A stretch of 64,000 nt of DNA from Streptomyces spinosisporus. Lineage in GTDB: Bacteria > Actinomycetota > Actinomycetes > Streptomycetales > Streptomycetaceae. The notes under the pieces were generated by a model, which did not search any database, was not told where the DNA came from, and was given only the letters and a program-made list of their open reading frames with translations. Both the position numbers and the translations under genes were made by a program. Shown piece after piece: positions 44,018 to 51,716 of the stretch; the stretch's first letter is position 1; each line of letters starts with the position of its first letter. The stretch is taken from NCBI RefSeq assembly GCF_022698145.1, contig NZ_JALDAX010000022.1, forward strand, positions 62,001-126,000, given 5' to 3'.

Positions 44018-44050
44018 AAGCCGCCGGGTCGCATCCGCACCCGGCGGCTT
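44018..44050 (+). terminator. Hairpin terminator after leuB
   Basis: Perfect 12-bp stem AAGCCGCCGGGT/ACCCGGCGGCTT with a 9-base loop, followed by TCGCTCTG, 23 bp after the leuB stop. Confidence 0.85.
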
Positions 44051-44104
44051 TCGCTCTGTCCCCGCCGGGTGCCACCATCATCCCCTGGGTCGCATTTCAC
44101 GCCG

Positions 44105-44134
44105 TTTCGTCCACGTGCTCCGCCTTGCGATAAT
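44105..44134 (+). promoter_or_regulatory. Possible ilvE promoter
   Basis: GATAAT (44129-44134) as -10 and TTTCGT (44105-44110) as a weak -35, 18 bp apart. The predicted 5' leader of about 100 bases is open in the ilvE frame from ATG 44161. Confidence 0.4.
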
Positions 44135-44244
44135 CGAACGCGGAGCCGCTGAATGAGGCAATGCTCGGACGTCCTACTACCGGCCACGGTCGGTACGGGC
44201 GTGAGCGCGGCCCGTCACACACAACCGGTGAAGGACAACCACTC

Positions 44245-45333
44245 ATGACGACGCCCACGATCGAGCTCAAGCCCTCCGCCAGCCCGCTCGCCGCCGCCGA
44301 GCGCGCGGCGATCCTGGAGAACCCCGGGTTCGGCCGCCACTTCACCGACCACATGGTGACGATCAAGTGGACGGAGGGCCGCGGCTGGCACGACGGTCAG
44401 CTCGTCCCGTACGCCCCGCTCTCCATCGACCCCGCCACGATGGTCCTGCACTACGCGCAGGAGATCTTCGAGGGGCTCAAGGCCTACCGGCAGCCCGACG
44501 GCTCGGTCGCCACCTTCCGTCCCGAGATGAACGCCCGCCGCTTCCAGCGCTCGGCGCACCGCCTCGGCATGCCCGAGCTGCCGGTCGAGACGTTCATCGA
44601 GGCCTGCGACGCGCTGGTCCAGCAGGACAAGGACTGGGTGCCCGCGCACGGCGGCGAGGAGTCGCTCTATCTGCGCCCGTTCATGATCGCGACCGAGGTG
44701 GGCCTCGGCGTGAAGCCCGCGGGCGAGTACCTCTTCCTGGTCATCGCCTCCCCGGCCGGTGCCTACTTCCCCGGCGGCGTCAGGCCGGTCTCCATCTGGC
44801 TCTCCGAGGACCGGGTGCGCGCCGTCCCCGGCGGCATGGGCGACGCCAAGACCGGCGGCAACTACGCCGCCTCCCTGCTCGCCCAGGCCGAGGCCGCCGC
44901 CAAGGGCTGCGACCAGGTCTGCTACCTCGACGCGGTCGAGCACAAGTGGGTCGAGGAGCTCGGCGGCATGAACCTGTACTTCGTCTACGGCGACAAGATC
45001 ATCACGCCCACCCTCACCGGCTCCATCCTGGAGGGCGTCACCCGCGACAGCCTCCTCACCGTCGCCCGCGACCTCGGCTACGAGTCCGAGGAGGGCCGCG
45101 TCTCCATCGACCAGTGGCAGCGCGACGCCGAGAACGGCACCCTCACCGAGGTCTTCGCCTGCGGCACCGCCGCCGTCATCACCCCGGTCGGCACGGTCAA
45201 GCGCGCGACCGCGGAATGGCAGCAGTCCTCCGGCGAGCCCGGCCCGGTCACGGTCAAACTCCGCGAGGCCCTGCTGAACATCCAGCGGGGGACGGAGAAG
45301 GACACGCATGGGTGGATGCACGTGCTCGGCTGA
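44245..45333 (+). CDS. ilvE: Branched-chain amino acid aminotransferase
   Basis: 362 residues, the class IV PLP aminotransferase size expected. Signatures: WHDGQLVPYAPLSIDPATMVLHYAQEIFEG region, FRPEMNARRFQRSAHRLGMP, the PLP-Lys in GGMGDAKTGGNYAASL, and LGGMNLYFVYGDKIITPTL. It makes the last step of Ile, Leu and Val synthesis and the first step of their breakdown into acyl-CoA starters. ATG 44245 has GAAGGACAACCACTC upstream; the frame is open from ATG 44161 but the extension looks like leader. Confidence 0.97.
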   Translation: MTTPTIELKPSASPLAAAERAAILENPGFGRHFTDHMVTIKWTEGRGWHDGQLVPYAPLSIDPATMVLHYAQEIFEGLKAYRQPDGSVATFRPEMNARRFQRSAHRLGMPELPVETFIEACDALVQQDKDWVPAHGGEESLYLRPFMIATEVGLGVKPAGEYLFLVIASPAGAYFPGGVRPVSIWLSEDRVRAVPGGMGDAKTGGNYAASLLAQAEAAAKGCDQVCYLDAVEHKWVEELGGMNLYFVYGDKIITPTLTGSILEGVTRDSLLTVARDLGYESEEGRVSIDQWQRDAENGTLTEVFACGTAAVITPVGTVKRATAEWQQSSGEPGPVTVKLREALLNIQRGTEKDTHGWMHVLG

Positions 45334-45469
45334 GCCCGACTCCCCTCAACTTTCGCGCCACGGCCGGTAGTTCGTACGACGAGTAGCGCCTCCCCCATGC
45401 GGGTATCCACTGATTCCGCGGGGGAGCGCGCTGCCCCGTGCGCGGATCCGGCCGGGGGAGGGAGTTCGG

Positions 45470-45823
45470 GTGAACGGGCGGACGCCTTTGTCGAGGCCGC
45501 GCTGGCTGCTCCGTGCGTTACGCACCCCACGCCGCCCCCCCCGGGGCCACCAAATCTTCCGAGACGCCTACTCCCGTGTCTCCGGACTTGCCCGCACCGT
45601 CCGGGGACCGGTGATGTCCGCGATGCCGGGCAAGGTGTGCGTGGACGGTGTCGCGGAGGTGGCCGGTGAGAAGGTCTTCGTGCTGCATCTGATCCAGGCC
45701 CGTGATCCCGGCCTCGTCGACCGGCCGTTCTTCGCGGCGTACGACGAAGGGGCCACATGGTTCACGGATCTGAAGCCGGCGTTCGGCGCGGCCGAGTTTA
45801 TGCCGGGGCTGGAGCCGGGGTGA
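45470..45823 (+). CDS. Hypothetical protein, probably a truncated or frameshifted gene
   Basis: Frame from GTG 45470 (117 codons). Only the part from about ATG 45614 has normal codon use; that C-terminal segment (GKVCVDGVAEVAGEKVFVLH, RPFFAAYDEGATWFTDLKPA) looks like a genuine folded domain. The part before it contains a TTA codon and sits over a run of eight C (45535-45542). Upstream of that run good codon use is in another frame (from ATG 45397). With seven C the two would join into one ~141-residue protein. The C-terminal pattern faintly recalls the end of KamA-like radical SAM proteins; I am not sure. Confidence 0.45.
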   Translation: MNGRTPLSRPRWLLRALRTPRRPPRGHQIFRDAYSRVSGLARTVRGPVMSAMPGKVCVDGVAEVAGEKVFVLHLIQARDPGLVDRPFFAAYDEGATWFTDLKPAFGAAEFMPGLEPG

Positions 45824-45844
45824 GCCGGGGCGTCGGGGGTGGCT

Positions 45845-47320
45845 TTACTGGGGGGCTGCGCCCTCCAGGCCCCCGGCTTCGGCCTGAACGGCCTCGTCCT
45901 CGAACGCCGGACGGGCTGGATTGACCGACGTCCGCTCAGCAAGAGCCCTGGGCTGCAGCAGCAGATACACCACCCCGCCGACCACCCCCGACAGCAGGAA
46001 GCTGCAGTCCACCCCGCCCGTGAGGGGCAGCAGGGGGCCCTCGTAGGACGGGAGGGAGACGGCGAGGAGGCCGGCTGTTGCGCCGATCGCCCAGGAAGCG
46101 GTGGCCGGGATGTTCCAGCCTGCGCGGTACCAGTAGATGCCGCCGCGTGAACGGCGGTTGAAGACCTGGAGGGCGTCCGCGTCGTACACGCCGTGGCAGC
46201 GGGCGAAGCCGATGAGGGTGATGACGGCCCACGGGGTGCCGATGGCGGTGAGGAGGAGGACGAAGGACGTCATGGCGTCCTGGGTGCTCGAGTAGTAGTG
46301 GCCGACGAAGACACAGACCGTGGCGACGACGGCGACCGTGTAGGTGGCGCGGGCGCGGGAGGCGCGCGGCAGGATGGCGTCCAGGTCGAGGCCCATGGAG
46401 TAGAGCATCAGGCCCGCGTTGCCGACCGAGCCGGCCGAGGCCGACAGCAGCAGCGGGATCAGGTACCAGGTGGGGGACGCCGAGACCAGCGGGCCCGCGT
46501 AGTCCGTCGCCGCACGTGCCGCGAACGCCGTGAAGGTGCCGAAGAGTTGAGGCACCAGCAGGCCCAGGATCAGCCCGAGCCAGGTCGCGTGCAGCACCCG
46601 GCGCGAGGAGTGGCGGGCCGGAGAGATGTAGCGGGTGTAGTCGCCGAGCAGGGTGATGAAGGCGATGGGCCCCGACAGACCCGCCGCCACCGTGGCCAGG
46701 AACCACGTCGGCCAGAACCCGCCCAGCAGATAGCCGCCCGCCTCCGGTAGCGCCGAGGCCGTGAAGTGCGGGGCGTACGCCACGATGCCGAGCACCAGCA
46801 GGGCCGTCATGCCGATCGCCAGGACGCGGGACATGGCGAGCAGTACGCGATAGCCGTACACCGCGCCCGCGACCGTCGCAGCGGCGAGCAGTCCGTAGAC
46901 GACGCCGTAGGAGAGGCCGTCGGCGGGCAGGCCGAACAGGCGGCCCAGTACGCCGACCATCACGTCCCCGCCGATCCACACGGTCAGCGCGGTGTAGCCG
47001 AGGGCCAGCAGCAGGCCGACGACCGAGCCGACCAGCCGGCCGCGCACACCGAACTGCGCGCCGGAGGAGGTGGACAGGTTGGTGGCCGTGCGCAGGGAGA
47101 TCAGGGCCAGCGGCGCCGTCAGCGCCGTACCGGCCACCGTGCCCACGACGATCGAGCTGAGCGAGCCCCACCAGTCGAGACCGAAGGACGGTGGCAGCCA
47201 GCCGAAGATGATCACGCCCAGACAGAGGTTGGAGCCCAGCAGGATCGACACGAGGTCGCGTGGACCGCTGGTGCGTTCCTCGTCCGGGATGGTGTCGACG
47301 CCGCGCTGTTCCATCGGCAT
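45845..47320 (-). CDS. NCS1 family purine/cytosine-type permease
   Basis: 491 residues with about 12 hydrophobic segments. NCS1 features: RDLVSILLGSNLCLGVIIFG in helix 1, SSGAQFGVRGRLVGSVVGLL, ITLLGDYTRYISPARHS in the central loop, and YWYRAGWNIPATASWAIGA near the end. Such proteins import cytosine, purines, allantoin, hydantoins or thiamine with H+ or Na+. Divergent from the urease genes across shared operator-like sites, so the cargo may be a ureide or other N-rich compound. ATG 47320 follows AAGGAGACCAGCC. Its C-terminal ~24 residues come from a dispersed repeat. Confidence 0.92.
   Translation of the reverse strand: MPMEQRGVDTIPDEERTSGPRDLVSILLGSNLCLGVIIFGWLPPSFGLDWWGSLSSIVVGTVAGTALTAPLALISLRTATNLSTSSGAQFGVRGRLVGSVVGLLLALGYTALTVWIGGDVMVGVLGRLFGLPADGLSYGVVYGLLAAATVAGAVYGYRVLLAMSRVLAIGMTALLVLGIVAYAPHFTASALPEAGGYLLGGFWPTWFLATVAAGLSGPIAFITLLGDYTRYISPARHSSRRVLHATWLGLILGLLVPQLFGTFTAFAARAATDYAGPLVSASPTWYLIPLLLSASAGSVGNAGLMLYSMGLDLDAILPRASRARATYTVAVVATVCVFVGHYYSSTQDAMTSFVLLLTAIGTPWAVITLIGFARCHGVYDADALQVFNRRSRGGIYWYRAGWNIPATASWAIGATAGLLAVSLPSYEGPLLPLTGGVDCSFLLSGVVGGVVYLLLQPRALAERTSVNPARPAFEDEAVQAEAGGLEGAAPQ
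45848..45919 (-). repeat. Dispersed Streptomyces intergenic repeat forming a protein C-terminus
   Basis: Minus-strand sequence beginning CCAGCCCGTCCGGCGTTCGA and ending in GGGCGCAGCCCCCCAG matches a repeat that I recall from ends of many Streptomyces genes. Here it encodes RPAFEDEAVQAEAGGLEGAA at the end of the permease. It shares CCGTCCGGCGTT with the serA terminator. Confidence 0.65.
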
Positions 47321-47353
47321 GGCTGGTCTCCTTCGATCGGCCGCCTCGGTGAG

Positions 47354-47439
47354 TTAGAGCGACGTTCAATGTGACGTCCTCGATGGGTATGCGTCAATGC
47401 CCGGGGCTTGCGGATTTAATGATTAGAGTGGTGTTCTAA
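47354..47439. promoter_or_regulatory. Two matching operator-like inverted repeats, permease-urease promoter region
   Basis: TTAGAGCGACGTTCAAT at 47354-47370 and TTAGAGTGGTGTTCTAA at 47423-47439, consensus TTAGAGYGRYGTTCWAW (TTAGA-N7-TCTAA in the better copy). One lies 34 bp upstream of the permease start, the other 29 bp upstream of the urease start. They are likely targets of the TetR regulator at 50956. Confidence 0.6.
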
Positions 47440-47467
47440 CCGTGGGAAGGCAAGGAGGTGCCGTGGC

Positions 47468-48172
47468 GTGAGACTCACCCCTACGGAACGTGACCGGCTG
47501 CTGCTCTTCGGAGCCGCCGAGCTGGCCCGCGCCCGCCGCGCCCGCGGGCTGCGGCTCAACGTCCCCGAGGCGACCGCGCTCATCGCGGACACCGTCTGCG
47601 AGGCCGCCCGCGACGGCGCCCGGCTCGCCGAGGCCGTCGAGCGCGCCCGGTCCGTCCTCGGCCTGTCCGAGGTGCTGCCCGGCGTCGCGGACGTGGTCAC
47701 CGAGGTGCATGTCGAGGCCGTCTTCGACGACGGCTCACGGCTCGCCGTGGTGAGCGACCCGATCGGCGGCGGGCTCGGCGACGAGGCCCCGGGGGCGCTG
47801 CTGCCGGGACCGCCGCACGCCGAGCCCGAGCCGGTACGGCGGCTGACCGTCACCAACACCGCCACCGTGCCCGTCTCCGTCACCTCCCACTTCCACTTCT
47901 TCGAGGCCAACCCGCGCCTCGACTTCCCGCGCGCCGAGGCCTACGGCATGCGGCTGGCGGTGCCCGCCGGTTCGTCGGTGCGGTTCGGCCCGGGGGAGTC
48001 CGCGGAGGTCGGCCTCGTGCCCATCGGCGGCGCCCGCGTCGCCATCGGATTCGCCGGCCTCGTCGACGGACCGCTGGACGCACCCGGCGCCCGCGACGAG
48101 GCGCTGCGCCGCGCCGCCGCGTGCGGCTACCTCGGCGTACCGACCCATGCCGGCAAGGAGGCGGGACGATGA
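47468..48172 (+). CDS. ureA: Urease subunit gamma-beta fusion
   Basis: 234 residues. Residues 1-100 are the gamma subunit (LTPTERDRLLLFGAAELARA, LNVPEATALIADTVCEAARD, VLPGVADVVTEVHVEAVF), residues ~105-210 the beta subunit (VTNTATVPVSVTSHFHFFEA, RLDFPRAEAYGMRLAVPAGS, GARVAIGFAGLVDG). Separate ureA and ureB are the norm in bacteria; the fusion recalls Helicobacter. GTG 47468 has a near-perfect AAGGAGGTGCCGTGGC upstream. Its stop overlaps the ureC ATG by 4 bp. Confidence 0.93.
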   Translation: MRLTPTERDRLLLFGAAELARARRARGLRLNVPEATALIADTVCEAARDGARLAEAVERARSVLGLSEVLPGVADVVTEVHVEAVFDDGSRLAVVSDPIGGGLGDEAPGALLPGPPHAEPEPVRRLTVTNTATVPVSVTSHFHFFEANPRLDFPRAEAYGMRLAVPAGSSVRFGPGESAEVGLVPIGGARVAIGFAGLVDGPLDAPGARDEALRRAAACGYLGVPTHAGKEAGR

Positions 48173-49878
48173 GCCGCCCCGGAGGCCACCCCACCGAGGC
48201 CCGCCGCCTCAACCCCTACGAGTACGCGGCCACCCACGGCCCCCGGGCCGGCGACCGCATCCGCCTCGGCGACTCCGGCCTGACGGTCCGGGTCGAGTCC
48301 GACGCCCAGGTGTACGGCGACGAGTTCCTGGCCGGCTTCGGCAAGACCGCCCGCGACGGGCTGCACCTCAAGGCGGCGGCCGTCCGCGACACCTGCGACG
48401 TCGTGATCAGCAACGTCGTCGTGATCGACGCCGTGCAGGGCGTCCGGAAGGTGTCGATCGGCATCCGTGAGGGGCGGATCTGCTCGATCGGGCGGGCCGG
48501 GAACCCCGACACCCTCGACGGGGTCGACGTCGTGGTCGGAACGGGCACCTCGATCGTGTCCGGCGAGGGGCTCATCGCCACCGCCGGCGCCGTCGACACC
48601 CACGTCCATCTGCTCTCGCCGCGCATCATGGAGGCCTCGCTCGCCTCCGGCGTGACCACGCTCATCGGGCAGGAGTTCGGCCCGGTGTGGGGCGTCGGCG
48701 TCAACTCGCCCTGGGCGCTGCGGCACGCGTTCGGCGCCTTCGACGCCTGGCCGGTCAACATCGGCTTCCTGGGCCGGGGTTCGTCGTCCGCGAAGGCCCC
48801 GCTGATCGAGGCGCTCGCCGAGGGCGGCGCAAGCGGCTTCAAGGTGCACGAGGACATGGGCGCACACACCCGGGCCCTGGACACGGCCCTTCGGGTCGCC
48901 GAGGAGCACGACGTCCAAGTCGCCCTGCACAGCGACGGGTTGAACGAATGCCTGACGGTCGAGGACACCCTCAGGGTGCTGGAGGGGCGCACCATCCACG
49001 CCTTCCACATCGAGGGCTGCGGCGGCGGGCACGTCCCGAACGTCCTGAAGATGGCGGGCGTGCCGAACGTCATCGGCTCCTCCACCAACCCCACCCTGCC
49101 CTTCGGCCGGGACGCGGTCGCCGAGCACTACGGCATGATCGTCTCCGTCCACGACCTGAAGACCGACCTGCCCGGCGACGCCGCCATGGCCCGCGACCGC
49201 ATCCGCGCGGGGACGATGGGCGCAGAGGACGTGCTGCACGACCTGGGCGCGATCGGCATCACCTCCTCCGACGCGCAGGGCATGGGACGGGCGGGCGAGA
49301 CGGTCCGCCGTACGTTCGCCATGGCCGGGAAGATGAAGGCCGAGTTCGGCGCCCCGGACGAGCACGACAACGAGCGCGTCCTGCGGTACATGGCGAAGCT
49401 GACCGTCAACCCCGCCATCGCGCACGGCCTTTCGCACGAGGTGGGCTCGATCGAGGTCGGCAAGCTGGCCGACATCGTGCTGTGGCGGCCGGAGTACTTC
49501 GGCGCCAAGCCGCAGCTCGTCCTCAAGTCCGGCTTCCCGGCGTACGGCGTGGTCGGCGACCCGAACGCGGCGACCGACACCTGCGAACCCCTCGTCCTCG
49601 GGCCGCAGTTCGGCGCGCACGGCGCGACGCCGGCCGAGATCTCGGTGGCCTTCGTCGCGCAGGCCGCCCTCGACCAGGGAGGCGACACCATGCCCACGCG
49701 CAGAAGAAGGGTCGCCGTGCGCGGCACCCGCGGTATCGGCCCCGCCGACCTGCGGCTCAACTCCCGTACCGGAGCGGTGGACGTCGACGGGCGCACGGGC
49801 CTGGTCACCCTCGACGGCGAGCCGATCCGCTCGGAGCCCGCCGACTCGGTCTCCCTCAACCGCCTCTACTTCCTGTGA
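48169..49878 (+). CDS. ureC: Urease subunit alpha, divergent form
   Basis: 569 residues, normal UreC length. All metal-site residues are present: His145/His147 (VDTHVHLL), the Lys225 to be carbamylated with His227 (GFKVHEDMG), His254 (ALHSDGLNE), His280 (HAFHIEGCGGGH), Asp368 (TSSDAQGMGR). The flap differs: the canonical Cys-His-His is Val327-His328-Asp329, so the catalytic His stays but the conserved Cys is lost. It hydrolyses urea to ammonia and carbamate, or a related compound. No ureD/E/F/G maturation genes are near. Agmatine deiminase follows 10 bp later. Confidence 0.92.
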   Translation: MSRPGGHPTEARRLNPYEYAATHGPRAGDRIRLGDSGLTVRVESDAQVYGDEFLAGFGKTARDGLHLKAAAVRDTCDVVISNVVVIDAVQGVRKVSIGIREGRICSIGRAGNPDTLDGVDVVVGTGTSIVSGEGLIATAGAVDTHVHLLSPRIMEASLASGVTTLIGQEFGPVWGVGVNSPWALRHAFGAFDAWPVNIGFLGRGSSSAKAPLIEALAEGGASGFKVHEDMGAHTRALDTALRVAEEHDVQVALHSDGLNECLTVEDTLRVLEGRTIHAFHIEGCGGGHVPNVLKMAGVPNVIGSSTNPTLPFGRDAVAEHYGMIVSVHDLKTDLPGDAAMARDRIRAGTMGAEDVLHDLGAIGITSSDAQGMGRAGETVRRTFAMAGKMKAEFGAPDEHDNERVLRYMAKLTVNPAIAHGLSHEVGSIEVGKLADIVLWRPEYFGAKPQLVLKSGFPAYGVVGDPNAATDTCEPLVLGPQFGAHGATPAEISVAFVAQAALDQGGDTMPTRRRRVAVRGTRGIGPADLRLNSRTGAVDVDGRTGLVTLDGEPIRSEPADSVSLNRLYFL

Positions 49879-49888
49879 AGGGCTCCGT

Positions 49889-50956
49889 ATGAACCCCCTT
49901 GGTCCGCGCGTGAACACCCCCGCCGCCGACGGCTTCCGCATGCCCGCCGAATGGGCCCCGCACGAGCGCACCTGGATGGCGTGGCCGGGCCCCAACCCGA
50001 CCTTCGCCGACCCCGGCGACCTCGCCGCCGCCCGCACGGCCTGGGCCTCGGTCGCCCGCGCCGTCCGCCGCTTCGAGCCGGTGACCGTGGTGTGCGGCCC
50101 GGGGCAGTCGGCGGACGCGCGGACGCTGCTCGGCCCGGACATCGACACCGTGGAGCGGGAGCTGGACGACGCGTGGATGCGCGACATCGGCCCCACGTTC
50201 CTCACCGACGGCCGTGAACTCGCCGCCGTGGACTGGACGTTCAACGGCTGGGGCGCCCAGGGGTGGGCCCGCTGGGAGCACGACGCGAAGATCGCCGCCC
50301 ATGTCGGCGACCTCGCGGGCGCGCGGACGTACGCCTCGAAGCTCGTCAACGAGGGTGGCGCGATCCATGTCGACGGCGAGGGCACGGTGCTGCTGACGGA
50401 GACGGTGCAGCTCGGCCCCGAGCGCAATCCGCACTGGACGCGCGAGGAGGTCGAGGCGGAGATCCACGCCCACCTCGGCACCCGCAAGGCGATCTGGCTG
50501 CCGCGCGGCCTCACCGGCGACTATCCCCCCAACGGCTTCGGCACCCTCGGCCATGTCGACATCGTCGCCGCCTTCGCCCGCCCGGGCGTCGTGGTCGCCC
50601 ACTCCCAGCCGGACCCGGCCCATCCCGACCACGAGGTCACTCGGGAGGCCATCGGCCTGCTGAAGGCCGCGACCGATGCCCGGGGCCGCGCTCTGGAGGT
50701 CGTGGAGGTCCCGGCGCCCACCGTCCTTGAGGCCGACGGCCACTGGGCCGACTACTCCTACATCAACCACTACCTCTGCAACGGCGGCGTCGTGCTCTGC
50801 GGCTTCGACGACCCGCGCGACGAGGACGCCGCCGGCATCTTCCGCCGGTTGTTCCCGGAGCGGGCGGTGACCCTCGTCGACGCGCGTACGATCTTCTCCG
50901 GTGGGGGCGGCATTCACTGCATCACCCAGCAGCAGCCGAGGATTCAGCAGACGTAG
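49889..50956 (+). CDS. Agmatine deiminase family protein
   Basis: 355 residues. Guanidine-modifying (penten) fold: N-terminal MPAEWAPHERTWMAWPGPNP, DDAWMRDIGPTFLTDGREL (substrate Asp/Arg), ASKLVNEGGAIHVDGEGTVL, GHVDIVAAFARPGVV (catalytic His region) and the nucleophilic Cys in SGGGGIHCITQQQP. Agmatine deiminase yields N-carbamoylputrescine and ammonia. The ATG is 10 bp after ureC, and the stop overlaps the TetR GTG by one base, so the four genes form one operon. Use of agmatine specifically is inferred from the motif set. Confidence 0.92.
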   Translation: MNPLGPRVNTPAADGFRMPAEWAPHERTWMAWPGPNPTFADPGDLAAARTAWASVARAVRRFEPVTVVCGPGQSADARTLLGPDIDTVERELDDAWMRDIGPTFLTDGRELAAVDWTFNGWGAQGWARWEHDAKIAAHVGDLAGARTYASKLVNEGGAIHVDGEGTVLLTETVQLGPERNPHWTREEVEAEIHAHLGTRKAIWLPRGLTGDYPPNGFGTLGHVDIVAAFARPGVVVAHSQPDPAHPDHEVTREAIGLLKAATDARGRALEVVEVPAPTVLEADGHWADYSYINHYLCNGGVVLCGFDDPRDEDAAGIFRRLFPERAVTLVDARTIFSGGGGIHCITQQQPRIQQT

Positions 50957-51603
50957 TGGACGTAGCGGACATGGCGGAGGAGTCGGGGATGGCCGGTGCG
51001 GCACGGGTGCGCAGGAATGCCCCGCCGCGCGAGGAGGTCCTCGCCGCCGCCATGGACATGATCGCCGAGCGAGGTCTGGAGAAGCTCACCATGGCGGCGC
51101 TCGGCCGCGAGGTCGGGATGAGCAGCGGGCATCTGCTCTACTACTTCCGCTCCAAGGACGAGCTGCTGCTGCAGACCCTGGAGTGGAGCGAGGGCCGGCT
51201 CGGCGCGGAGCGCGGGAGGCTGCTCGGACGCACGGGCACGGCCCGTGAGCGGCTGGACGCCTACGTCGACCTGTACGTCCCCGACGGTCACCGTGATCCG
51301 CACTGGATCCTCTGGCTGGAGGTCTGGAACCGCTCGCAGAGCGCCGCCGTCGACTCCGACGCCCGTGACCGGCAGGCCGCGATCGAGGGCGCCTGGCACC
51401 GCGACCTGGTGGCGCTGATCGCGGAGGGGATGTCGCGGGGGGAGTTCCGGCGGGTCGACCCCGACCGCTACGCGGCCCGGCTGCGCGCGCTGCTGGACGG
51501 CCTCTCCATCCACGTCGCCATCGGGCTGCGCGGCACGGACCGGGCGCAAGTTCTCGGCCACGTACGGGAGTTCCTGGATCAGTCGCTCCTCGCGGACGCC
51601 TGA
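50956..51603 (+). CDS. TetR family regulator of the urease/agmatine deiminase operon
   Basis: 215 residues from GTG 50956 (overlapping TAGTG), though ATG 50989, with GGAGGAG before it, is a good alternative. HTH: EEVLAAAMDMIAERGLEKLT, MAALGREVGMSSGHLLYYFR, SKDELL. The C-terminal domain (HWILWLEVWNRSQSAAVDSD, RLRALLDGLSIHVAIGL) matches the BetI/TetR_C_6 type. As last gene of the operon it most likely controls it and the divergent permease through the TTAGAG sites at 47354 and 47423. Ligand unknown. Confidence 0.9.
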   Translation: MDVADMAEESGMAGAARVRRNAPPREEVLAAAMDMIAERGLEKLTMAALGREVGMSSGHLLYYFRSKDELLLQTLEWSEGRLGAERGRLLGRTGTARERLDAYVDLYVPDGHRDPHWILWLEVWNRSQSAAVDSDARDRQAAIEGAWHRDLVALIAEGMSRGEFRRVDPDRYAARLRALLDGLSIHVAIGLRGTDRAQVLGHVREFLDQSLLADA

Positions 51604-51716
51604 CCCGGCACCCGGGTTGTACGCATTACGTCCGATTGACCCTGTGTCCGCCGGTGCGTTTGCCTCGAAGCGGGACCGCAGACCGCTGAGGGAACAGCGA
51701 GACCGCAGGGGGAACC

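Noticed and set aside
44161..44244. N-terminal extension of ilvE from ATG 44161
   Set aside because: The family N-terminus begins near 44245, which has a ribosome site; the extension is Gly/Arg/His-rich and probably transcribed leader.
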